A stretch of 11,007 nucleotides of DNA from Bacillota bacterium (lineage in GTDB: Bacteria; Bacillota; Clostridia; Lachnospirales; Cellulosilyticaceae): positions 1 to 11,007 of the forward strand of contig JAEXBC010000056.1 in NCBI GenBank assembly GCA_023457875.1. The letters are read 5' to 3'. The notes below the pieces were generated by a model that searched no databases, was not told the DNA's origin, and was given only the letters and a program-made list of their open reading frames with translations. Shown one piece after another: positions 5,775 through 11,007 of this stretch (position 1 is the first letter of the stretch; every line of letters starts with the position of its first letter). The position numbers and the translations under genes were made by a program.

Positions 5775-6494
5775 TTATAGGAAGATATCTACATATACAC
5801 CTTTTAGCATTTCGTACTCAGAATGTGTGAGTGACACGGGAAGGGGCATAAGCTGCAATGAAGGATGGGCGATCGCATACAATCGACCACATTCTGTGCA
5901 AGCTAAAGAATGTGGAGGTAAGGGTGGATAAATATTATATAAATATCCCATACCAAGTGAAGGACTGGTATAGGAACGACTCGTTGTAATATCTAAGAGG
6001 ATTTCAGCAATTAGCCTATCAATTTTTTTAGTGTCCCACAAGGAATAAGTTGAAACAGGTATGGAGGTGTTTGTTTTTGGGGCCCTAGAAAAAGTCTCCT
6101 CTAATGCCTCAAGGGCAAAAGGAGCAATATTTTCTTTATGAGAAGAAACGACTGACTTGGTATCGGGTTTGGTAGCGAATTCGGTAGGAAGTTCAGTATC
6201 AGGCTCGGTAACAAGTTCAGTAGAAAGTTCAGTAGTAAACTCAGTAGTAGGCTCAGCTGTTGACTTCGTAAAAGGCTTTTGAATGCCAGCGGCTTCATAA
6301 AATTTATCGTTTATTTCAGCAAGTTCATCAGGTGTTAAAAATATTTTTTTAGATAAAGAGGCCTCAGACAAAACACCTTCAGTATGGGCTAAAATACGAT
6401 TGCATGTTTCACAAGTTAATAGACCAAGCTGCTTTAACTTCTTTTCGCCAAGAAAGGTTGTAAGTCGCTCTAATTTGTATTCTGATTCTGACAT
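5775..6494 (-). CDS. Unrecognised protein with two CxxC pairs and a Thr-Glu tetrapeptide repeat
   Basis: No family is recognised. The 239-residue protein has no signal or membrane segment and is probably cytosolic. An N-terminal part contains C28-E-T-C31. Residues about 79-112 are low-complexity tetrapeptides of the form x-T-E-[P/F/L] (AEP, TEF, TEL, TEL, TEP, TEL, TEF, TKP), about eight in a row. A C-terminal part contains C199-T-E-C202 followed by G-R-L-Y. The two CxxC knuckles, far apart in sequence, could form one Cys4 zinc site if the repeat acts as a flexible linker; this is inference. The ATG is well supported: the - strand sequence AAGGAGG (complement of 6503-6509) lies 8 nt upstream. 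A promoter is visible at 6516-6543, and terminator B lies downstream. Confidence 0.78.
   Translation of the reverse strand: MSESEYKLERLTTFLGEKKLKQLGLLTCETCNRILAHTEGVLSEASLSKKIFLTPDELAEINDKFYEAAGIQKPFTKSTAEPTTEFTTELSTELVTEPDTELPTEFATKPDTKSVVSSHKENIAPFALEALEETFSRAPKTNTSIPVSTYSLWDTKKIDRLIAEILLDITTSRSYTSPSLGMGYLYNIYPPLPPHSLACTECGRLYAIAHPSLQLMPLPVSLTHSEYEMLKGVYVDIFL
6160..6262 (-). repeat. 12-nt period coding repeat (Thr-Glu tetrapeptides)
   Basis: The DNA encoding residues about 79-112 of the CxxC protein repeats with a period near 12 nt. On the + strand this is seen as recurring TCAGTA, TCGGTA and TTCAGTAG blocks. Such arrays can expand or contract by slippage. In another frame the repeat yields a Leu/Ser-rich ORF, which I treat as a shadow. 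Confidence 0.7.
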
Positions 6495-6515
6495 AGTATA
6501 AACCTCCTTAGCGAA

Positions 6516-6543
6516 AATATAGCATATTATATATATCGTACAA
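6516..6543 (-). promoter_or_regulatory. Probable promoter of the CxxC-protein gene
   Basis: Read on the - strand: TTGTAC (complement of 6538-6543), 16 nt, then TATATT (complement of 6516-6521). Transcription would start about 7-10 nt before the Shine-Dalgarno, so the leader is short. The surroundings are AT-rich, so other -10 choices exist. Confidence 0.5.
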
Positions 6544-6681
6544 ATTTTGGATAATTAAAGTAAAAAGTAAATAAAAGACAATAAATAGTGTAGCAATTTA
6601 TCCTCCCATAATCAATATGCAATAAAAATAACGAAGGCAGTAGGCTGTATGTTTTTCATAAAAATATAGACAAAACCTAAA

Positions 6682-6733
6682 AAAACCATCTCTGTAGTAG
6701 TATGTTGGTTCACATGACTAAAGGGATGGTTTT
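6682..6733. terminator. Terminator after the chemotaxis-receptor gene
   Basis: AAAACCATCTCT (6682-6693) pairs with AGGGATGGTTTT (6722-6733), with one G-U. On the - strand the hairpin is followed by a U-run (complement of the A-run 6679-6685), which fits termination of the receptor gene 17 nt past its stop. The loop is long (28 nt). Confidence 0.78.
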
Positions 6734-6749
6734 ATGTTTCATTTAATTA

Positions 6750-8273
6750 CTACATCTTATTAGCAAATAATTCTTTTAAGTTTAAGGCGACTGCCTCCAG
6801 TGATTTCGCAGAGTCTAATAACTCTTCGCTAGCTGCAAAAGATTGTTCTACTGAAGCAGATGTATATTCTGCATTTGATGAAGTTTCCTTAGCAAGCTCG
6901 CTTAAATCGGTAATGAAGTTTTTAATAACTTGGGTATCCTCATTCTGCTTTTCAGAGATTGTACTGATATTTTTAAGGGTTTCAATGGTAGTGCCTAAGC
7001 TTTCAATGATTTTATTATAAAAATCCTTGCTTTCAATAATAATTTTTACACCCTCATCAATATTAGTTACCAAATTATCAACCGTGCCTTCATGCTGGAA
7101 AATATCTTTTAACTCAGTAGTTATATTTTTAAGAGAATTTTGGCTTTGAGTTGCTAACATTCTAATTCGATCGGCTACTACAGCAAATCCTTTTCCGTAC
7201 TCACCAGCTCTAGCAGCTTCAATGGAAGCGTTAAGTGCTAATAAGTTGGTTTGATAAGACACATCTTGAATCTCTGACACAATTAAATCGATTTGTTTAG
7301 CTTTGGAATCAAGTTTTCGTGCGCTATTAGAAGCTATTTTAGCCTCTTCTTTAATGCTTAGGATTTTTTGAGCTGCTATATCAATAGAAGATTTTCCTTT
7401 TGTTGCGGTATCTCTTAGAATTTCTGAATTAGTAATAGTCAGATCACTAATCTCCTTCATTTTTTTCGTATCGTTGCTTAGGTTGTCTAACAATTCTACG
7501 CTCTTATCAACATTATGGTAGGTTTTGATAGTTGAATCTAATACAGAAGAAGTGTTTGTTGCAGTGATTTCTGTAGCCTGTTGTAGATTTTGAGAAAGTG
7601 AAGTGATATTGCTGCTTGAGTCAATTAAGATATTAGAGGTTGTTTTGATTTCATCAAAAACCTTTTCTAAATAGTGTATGGAGGTCGTAATGTCGAATTC
7701 ATTTTTACTAGCGATCATAAGCAGGTTTTTTCCAACTATAGCAGCAATAAAGGCAATAATACCTCCAAAACTAGACATTTGTACGCGTGTAATAAAATCT
7801 GCCAAATCTAAGTGATAAGCATCTTGAATGAGAAAAAACTGAAGAATAGAGATTGCCATACTAAGCCCTATGCCAAATAGAACGACTTTCTTTTCGATGT
7901 AAAAGGAAGAAATGAAGAGTGTAATGACAATGGTAGCCCAAATGTCTATATAGGGAATACATATGCACAAGGTTAAATAGTTAAGACAACCTGCCAATAC
8001 GACAGCATACTTAAAATACTTTACAAAAAAAGCTTCGTTTTTTTTACCAATTTGGGAAACCGTTATTAGTATAAGAGAACTCATTGAAAAGATCACAAAA
8101 TTAAGTATTATTTTATCCCATGAACATTTATTCATGATTCCTATAATTTTCATGCCGAGATAAAAAAATGAGCCAAAGAAGCCTCCCACGATGCACCACT
8201 TTGAAATAACACGGCTTAAATCAGCCTGTTGTTTTGTTAAATTAGCTTGATAAATTTTTTCTACTGAATCCAT
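6750..8273 (-). CDS. Methyl-accepting chemotaxis protein-like receptor with polytopic N-terminus
   Basis: A 507-residue signal transducer expected to control CheA activity or a related output at the membrane. The C-terminal half carries the conserved MCP hairpin tip: EIQDVSYQTNLLALNASIEAARAGEYGKGFAVVADRIRMLA is the run at about 334-374, with QTNLLALN and EAARAGE as hallmarks. Long coiled-coil arms with heptad Ser/Thr/Asn/Leu patterning (about 200-330 and 375-500) flank it. The N-terminus differs from the classic two-helix, ligand-domain layout: about six hydrophobic segments lie near residues 27-47, 55-73, 85-105, 111-125, 129-149 and 167-188, and no extracellular domain or clear HAMP follows. 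It would therefore sense within the membrane or through partners. The start ATG (8271-8273) has a G-rich ribosome binding site (GGGGGG, complement of 8280-8285). No che or flagellar genes are adjacent. Confidence 0.92.
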   Translation of the reverse strand: MDSVEKIYQANLTKQQADLSRVISKWCIVGGFFGSFFYLGMKIIGIMNKCSWDKIILNFVIFSMSSLILITVSQIGKKNEAFFVKYFKYAVVLAGCLNYLTLCICIPYIDIWATIVITLFISSFYIEKKVVLFGIGLSMAISILQFFLIQDAYHLDLADFITRVQMSSFGGIIAFIAAIVGKNLLMIASKNEFDITTSIHYLEKVFDEIKTTSNILIDSSSNITSLSQNLQQATEITATNTSSVLDSTIKTYHNVDKSVELLDNLSNDTKKMKEISDLTITNSEILRDTATKGKSSIDIAAQKILSIKEEAKIASNSARKLDSKAKQIDLIVSEIQDVSYQTNLLALNASIEAARAGEYGKGFAVVADRIRMLATQSQNSLKNITTELKDIFQHEGTVDNLVTNIDEGVKIIIESKDFYNKIIESLGTTIETLKNISTISEKQNEDTQVIKNFITDLSELAKETSSNAEYTSASVEQSFAASEELLDSAKSLEAVALNLKELFANKM

Positions 8274-8285
8274 AAAAATCCCCCC

Positions 8286-8689
8286 TGCTCATAAAATGAA
8301 TTTTCTTCAAGTATTAGTATGACAATGATATATAGTAACTATTAGGTAGAATACACTTAATGGAAGGAAATATATAAAAAGCAACAATACAAGGGTTCAA
8401 TAATTTGTCAGAAAATTTAATTTAAAAGTGCAAAATATTATTTCTTACATAATTATAGCATAAAATAGTAGATTATAATATACAATTTTTTGATATATTA
8501 TAAAAAATAGAATAATATAATTAAAATAATATATAAAAATAGCGAAAAAATGTGTAAAATGTATACATTTTTTGATGGTCAATTTTCATCAATTTCACGC
8601 TATTTTTTGACTGAAATCATGCTAGAGACTGCTTAATCACCAGGTAAATGAAAGTGCGATGAATATTAGCTAGTTTTTAAAAATAGGAG
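8286..8689. other. AT-rich intergenic region between divergent units
   Basis: About 400 nt separate the - strand receptor gene from the + strand tRNA-Gln unit. It is extremely A/T-rich around 8440-8540. I see no ORF with a ribosome binding site and no clear promoter for the receptor gene; a motility-sigma (SigD) box was sought and not found. The one organised element is the palindromic structure at 8535-8607. Confidence 0.6.
8535..8607. repeat. Compact three-stem palindromic element
   Basis: The outer stem AAAAATAGCG (8535-8544) pairs perfectly with CGCTATTTTT (8598-8607). Inside it, AAAAAATGT (8545-8553) pairs with ACATTTTTT (8565-8573), and GATG (8574-8577) pairs with CATC (8587-8590). The stems abut, leaving only AATTTCA unpaired at the junction. 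A perfect 16-bp palindrome (8556-8571) competes with the second stem. The + strand ends in a T-run. It could be a bidirectional terminator-like structure, a small RNA, or a small non-coding palindromic repeat. Confidence 0.6.
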
Positions 8690-8718
8690 TTGAAAATTAC
8701 AAGATATAATAGTAAAAT
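8690..8718 (+). promoter_or_regulatory. Promoter of tRNA-Gln
   Basis: TTGAAA (8690-8695), 17 nt, TAAAAT (8713-8718). The start near 8725 would lie about 8 nt before the mature tRNA end. A second -10-like TATAAT (8705-8710) overlaps the spacer but lacks a well-placed -35. Confidence 0.75.
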
Positions 8719-8732
8719 AACTTGTGTACTAA

Positions 8733-8804
8733 TGAGTTGTCGCCAAGCGGTAAGGCACTGGATTCTGATTCCAGCATCCGAAGGTTCGAATCCTTCCAGC
8801 TCAG
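8733..8804 (+). tRNA. tRNA-Gln (anticodon CUG)
   Basis: A 72-nt cloverleaf. The acceptor TGAGTTG (8733-8739) pairs with CAGCTCA (8797-8803), one G-U. The U1-A72 pair and discriminator G are typical of tRNA-Gln. The D-arm carries CGCCAAGCGGTAAGGCA, a Gln hallmark. The anticodon stem CTGGA/TCCAG has loop TTCTGAT, giving anticodon CTG for CAG codons. The T-arm contains GGTTCGAATCC. No CCA is encoded. A 61-residue ORF across this gene is an artefact. Confidence 0.95.
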
Positions 8805-8866
8805 TTAAGCTACTGAGGGGTAGGCTTTTCTGGCTTTTATTAGAAAAGATAAATTTTAGAAAGGTC

Positions 8867-8895
8867 TTGACCTAGGTCAGAGCTTATATTATACT
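8867..8895 (+). promoter_or_regulatory. Promoter of the tRNA-Leu/tRNA-Ser unit
   Basis: TTGACC (8867-8872), 17 nt, TATACT (8890-8895); start expected near 8902. It lies 62 nt past the tRNA-Gln gene, so Leu and Ser can be transcribed independently. A hairpin CGATAA-GAGA-TTATCG (8903-8918) would form at the very 5' end of the transcript. Confidence 0.8.
8868..8879. promoter_or_regulatory. Perfect 12-bp palindrome overlapping the -35
   Basis: TGACCTAGGTCA is its own reverse complement. It begins inside the -35 hexamer and extends into the spacer, the typical place for a repressor operator. AGGTC at 8862-8866 adds a further half-site-like repeat. No binding protein can be named from sequence. 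Confidence 0.5.
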
Positions 8896-8923
8896 GAATG
8901 AGCGATAAGAGATTATCGTATAT

Positions 8924-9007
8924 GCCCGAGTGGCGGAACTGGCAGACGCACAGGACTTAAAATCCTGCGAGCTAACCCTCGTACCGGTTCGATTCCGGTT
9001 TCGGGCA
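8924..9007 (+). tRNA. tRNA-Leu (anticodon UAA)
   Basis: An 84-nt class II tRNA. The acceptor GCCCGAG (8924-8930) pairs with TTCGGGC (9000-9006), one G-U, and the discriminator is A. The anticodon stem CAGGA/TCCTG has loop CTTAAAA, giving anticodon TAA for UUA/UUG codons. The long variable arm forms CGAG..CTCG, and the T-arm contains GGTTCGATTCC. No CCA is encoded. UUA is a major Leu codon in this AT-rich sequence. Confidence 0.96.
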
Positions 9008-9020
9008 TACAATTTAATAA

Positions 9021-9106
9021 GGAGAGATGGTCGAGTTGGTTTAAGGCACCGGTCTTGAAAACCGGCGAGGGTAACACCTCCCTGGGTTCGAATCCCAGTC
9101 TCTCCG
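9021..9106 (+). tRNA. tRNA-Ser (anticodon UGA)
   Basis: An 86-nt class II tRNA starting 13 nt after tRNA-Leu. The acceptor GGAGAGA (9021-9027) pairs with TCTCTCC (9099-9105), discriminator G. The anticodon stem CCGGT/ACCGG has loop CTTGAAA, giving anticodon TGA for UCA codons. The long variable arm is GAGGGTAACACCTCC-like, and the T-arm contains GGGTTCGAATCCC. No CCA is encoded. It is co-transcribed with tRNA-Leu and ended by the terminator at 9118-9167. Confidence 0.96.
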
Positions 9107-9117
9107 TTAGAGATAAA

Positions 9118-9167
9118 GGGGAAAGGCATTGTAAACATGAGGTTTATAGTGTCTTTTCTTTTTTTGT
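9118..9167 (+). terminator. Terminator of the Leu/Ser tRNA unit
   Basis: AAAGGCATTGTAAAC (9122-9136) pairs with GTTTATAGTGTCTTT (9142-9156) through 15 positions, three of them G-U, around a 5-nt loop. It is followed by TTTCTTTTTTT-type sequence. The G-U pairs make it moderately stable, so some read-through into the small ORF downstream is conceivable. Confidence 0.8.
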
Positions 9168-9213
9168 CATTGTACGAAGAGGTTGGTTTGAAGTTACAAA
9201 TAGAAAGGAAAAG

Positions 9214-9342
9214 ATGTTAAAAATTCAGATATTAGCGGATACAGATCGTGTAGATCCAATTACGAGGGTATGTACATTAGAAAATAAAGATGAACGTATT
9301 GAACAGGCTATTGAAGAGAGTATGGAGGGGGTTAGTTGGTAA
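9214..9342 (+). CDS. Small hypothetical protein (42 residues)
   Basis: The ORF starts at ATG 9214, with AAAGGA at 9204-9209, and ends with TAA at 9340-9342. The product begins M-L-K-I-Q-I-L-A-D-T-D-R-V-D-P-I-T-R and has an acidic, helix-prone C-terminal half ending E-G-V-S-W. The same frame is open upstream through tRNA-Ser, but that part is not a gene. I recognise no family. No separate promoter is visible in the 46 nt between the tRNA terminator and this start, so expression would need read-through or a weak unseen promoter. Spacing from the Shine-Dalgarno (4 nt) is short. The balanced, charged composition and clean start favour a real small gene, but random occurrence is possible. Confidence 0.45.
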   Translation: MLKIQILADTDRVDPITRVCTLENKDERIEQAIEESMEGVSW

Positions 9343-9387
9343 AAGGAATAGAAAAGTTTAAGATATTTATTTTTAAACTATAAAATA

Positions 9388-9417
9388 TTGTCTCAATAAA
9401 AAAAATAGGTATATAAT
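9388..9417 (+). promoter_or_regulatory. Promoter of the STAS-like protein gene
   Basis: TTGTCT (9388-9393), 18 nt, perfect -10 TATAAT (9412-9417); start near 9424. A small AT-rich hairpin (AGTTTAA 9355-9361 with TTAAACT 9373-9379) lies just upstream, between the 42-codon ORF and this promoter. Confidence 0.72.
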
Positions 9418-9469
9418 TAACCTAAAACAAAATATTATGATTAATTATAGGTTAAAGGGAGAGAATCAA

Positions 9470-9853
9470 ATGTATCAATCAGAATTTTGTGAAGTAGAGT
9501 ATTTAAAAGAAGCAAACAGCGTATTTCTTAAATGGAAGAAATTTTGCATGGGAGAGGATTATAGAAAGCCTGCGCGTTTTGCATTGCAGTCTTTAAGTGA
9601 GAATGAAAATTGCAATTTTATTATCGATGCAAGAAGTGGATTTGAGGACGACAAGGAAGATGTTAAGTGGGTTTTTGATGAATTTATTCCTAAGATGTCA
9701 CAGACAGGATGCAAAAAGGTAGTATTTATCACCAGTTTAGTCAATGACATTGAAGGGGAAATTGATATGTTTACTAAGGCGTTTATGAAATACTTTGAAG
9801 TGAAAAATGTGAATTCTTTAGACGAAGCCATTGCTGAAGTAAATCGTATATAG
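9470..9853 (+). CDS. Small STAS/SpoIIAA-like cytosolic protein of unknown role
   Basis: A 127-residue soluble protein. I chose ATG 9470 because AGGGAG (9456-9461) lies 8 nt upstream. The earlier in-frame ATG 9437 has no Shine-Dalgarno and lies only about 13 nt from the expected transcript start. The sequence alternates beta-strand-like and amphipathic segments: SVFLKWKKFC, a helix with the motif GEDYRKP (28-34), NFIIDARSGFED (49-60), a helix DVKWVFDEFIPKM, KKVVFITS (82-89), and helices to the end. This order resembles the SpoIIAA/STAS or SEC14-like fold found in small Firmicute proteins. A function such as anti-sigma antagonist is not supported: the phosphorylatable Ser context (D-S) is not evident and no anti-sigma gene is adjacent. 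Its own promoter and a strong terminator make it monocistronic. Confidence 0.82.
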   Translation: MYQSEFCEVEYLKEANSVFLKWKKFCMGEDYRKPARFALQSLSENENCNFIIDARSGFEDDKEDVKWVFDEFIPKMSQTGCKKVVFITSLVNDIEGEIDMFTKAFMKYFEVKNVNSLDEAIAEVNRI

Positions 9854-9970
9854 AGAAATAGGGCGTTTAAATATCTTTATATAAAAATAATATTTTGAAC
9901 ACAAAATAAACACATTGGTTAGTTATAGTGATAGTGTAAAACTTCTTATTTAACCCTCAATATTATATAG

Positions 9971-10018
9971 GAAATCCTCTCTTTGCTCCCCACAGTGAAG
10001 AGGGGATTTCTCATTTTT
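9971..10018 (+). terminator. Intrinsic terminator after the STAS-like gene
   Basis: GAAATCCTCTCTT (9971-9983) pairs with AAGAGGGGATTTC (9998-10010) at all 13 positions (one G-U), followed by TCATTTTTG. It lies 118 nt past the stop codon. The stretch 9854-9970 holds nothing else I can identify. Confidence 0.9.
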
Positions 10019-10120
10019 GCCTGTATAAACCTAAATTGTAGGGTACGTGTTACTGATAAAGGGAAAAATACACAATTAAACACAACATATATCGAAAAAT
10101 ATCCAATATTACAACAAATA

Positions 10121-10129
10121 TGATATAAT
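10121..10129 (+). promoter_or_regulatory. Extended -10 promoter of the amidohydrolase gene
   Basis: TGATATAAT (10121-10129) combines a TGn extension with a perfect TATAAT. No good -35 is seen, as expected for an extended -10 promoter. Transcription would start near 10136. Confidence 0.65.
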
Positions 10130-10171
10130 TGCTATAAAAAAATATATTTGAAGGATGAGGAATGGTCAATC

Positions 10172-11007
10172 ATGAAGAATCTTAAAGTAGCTTTATTGCA
10201 GCTCATGCCAGAAAAAACGATAGAAGGCAACCTACAAAAAGGCTTAGAATATTGCAGAAAAGCAAAAGATATGGGGGCGGACATTGCATTTTTTCCAGAG
10301 ATGTGGAGTGTGGGATACAGTATTCCAGTAGATATGAATAAGTTACAAGCAAGCGCTATATCTGTTGATAGTGAATTTGTTCATTCATTTGGGGAGTTAG
10401 CAAAGAAGCTCAACCTTGCCATTGGCATAACCTTTCTTGAAAAATACCAGCCCTTACCTAGGAACACCCTCTGCCTATTTGACCGATTTGGCAAGAAGGT
10501 ACTGACCTATGCAAAGGTGCATACCTGTGATTTTGGTGATGAATGTAGATTAACAGCGGGAGATGATTTTTATGTTGCAGACTTGAATACAGCCCAGGGA
10601 AATGTAAAAATTGGTGCAATGATTTGTTATGACAGAGAATTTCCCGAAAGTGCAAGAATTCTTATGCTAAAAGGTAGTGAATTGATTTTAGTATCCAATG
10701 CTTGCCCTATGGAAATCAATCGCCTTTCACAGCTAAGAGCAAGAGCCTACGAGAATATGGTGGGGATTGCAACGGTTAATTACCCACAAGGCCAGCCCGA
10801 CTGTAATGGGCATTCCTCAGCCTTTGACGGTATTGCCTATAGACCGGACCAGTATGGTTCAAGAGACACACTTATTATTGAAGCGGGTGAACGAGAGGGG
10901 ATTTATATAGCTGATTTTCCTATTGATGAAATAAGAGCGTATAGAAGCCGAGAAGTACATGGTAACGCCTATCGCCATCCTCAAAATTATGGTTTGCTTG
11001 TTTCAGA
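10172..11007 (+). CDS. Carbon-nitrogen hydrolase (nitrilase superfamily), 3' end outside window
   Basis: A cytosolic amidase-type enzyme that cleaves a non-peptide C-N bond through a Glu-Lys-Cys triad. Reading from ATG 10172 gives 278 codons with no stop before the window edge. The triad is visible: Glu43 in AFFPEMW, Lys115 in YAKVHTCDFGDE, and Cys152 in GAMICYDREFPESARIL. The sequence begins KVALLQLMP, as usual for the family, and includes VSNACPME and RARAYENMVGIATVNYPQ. Family members are about 260-300 residues, so little is missing. The start has GAGGA (10157-10161) 10 nt upstream. A nearby ATG at 10162 is out of frame and soon stops. The substrate cannot be read from sequence; an omega-amidase or N-carbamoyl amidohydrolase-like role is possible. 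It has its own promoter and no visible operon partner. Confidence 0.9.
   Translation, partial: MKNLKVALLQLMPEKTIEGNLQKGLEYCRKAKDMGADIAFFPEMWSVGYSIPVDMNKLQASAISVDSEFVHSFGELAKKLNLAIGITFLEKYQPLPRNTLCLFDRFGKKVLTYAKVHTCDFGDECRLTAGDDFYVADLNTAQGNVKIGAMICYDREFPESARILMLKGSELILVSNACPMEINRLSQLRARAYENMVGIATVNYPQGQPDCNGHSSAFDGIAYRPDQYGSRDTLIIEAGEREGIYIADFPIDEIRAYRSREVHGNAYRHPQNYGLLVS

Noticed and set aside
6160..6262. CRISPR-like or intergenic tandem repeat
   Set aside because: The repeat is in frame within a well-supported gene and has no spacer structure.
6101..6298. 65-residue Leu/Ser-rich ORF on the - strand
   Set aside because: Out-of-frame reading of the Thr-Glu repeat; the low complexity comes from the 12-nt period.
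8281..8470. Motility sigma factor (SigD) promoter for the chemoreceptor gene
   Set aside because: No TAAA-N15-GCCGATAT-like sequence was found on the - strand.
8690..9138. ORFs of 61 and 84 residues over the tRNA genes
   Set aside because: They read through tRNA-Gln, tRNA-Leu and tRNA-Ser, including their conserved arms, and are artefacts.
9055..9213. Upstream extension of the 42-residue ORF
   Set aside because: The extension runs through the tRNA-Ser gene and its terminator; the start at 9214 has the ribosome binding site.
10458..10655. 65-residue ORF on the - strand
   Set aside because: Antisense to the catalytic region of the amidohydrolase, which has an intact Glu-Lys-Cys triad.

Overview
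The window is AT-rich DNA from a low-GC Firmicute, most likely a clostridium of the Lachnospiraceae type. The grounds are strong AGGAGG-like ribosome binding sites, many intrinsic terminators, four tRNA genes with no encoded CCA end, a clostridial 23S rRNA tail, and protein families common in that group. The species cannot be named from this sequence.

Layout. Positions 1-105 are the last part of a 23S rRNA gene, followed by an intrinsic terminator (182-202). No 5S rRNA gene follows. Instead, about 234-480 holds a degenerate, gapped second copy of the 23S 3' end. A xylose-type sugar-binding lipoprotein gene (585-1682) stands alone without permease or ATPase genes. A strong promoter then drives tRNA-Gly(UCC) behind an unusually long, structured leader. 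A two-gene ABC-2 exporter operon (2168-4503) follows on the + strand.

From 4504 to 8273 the genes lie on the - strand, each with its own terminator: an unrecognised four-helix membrane protein, an unrecognised protein with two CxxC motifs and a Thr-Glu tetrapeptide repeat, and a chemotaxis receptor-like protein with a polytopic N-terminus. The terminators either side of the membrane protein gene are related to each other in sequence.

From 8690 the strand switches back to +. tRNA-Gln(CUG) has its own promoter. tRNA-Leu(UAA) and tRNA-Ser(UGA) share a second promoter, whose spacer contains a perfect 12-bp palindrome. A 42-codon small ORF, a small STAS-like cytosolic protein gene and a nitrilase-superfamily amidohydrolase gene cut by the window edge complete the region.

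The genes do not form one pathway. Nearly every unit has its own promoter and terminator, so this looks like a patchwork between an rRNA operon and tRNA clusters. I found no clear phage, transposon, CRISPR or defence system. The parts least explained by known families are the 23S relic, the two related palindromic terminators, the structured non-coding stretches (1801-1918 and 8535-8607) and the two unrecognised - strand proteins.
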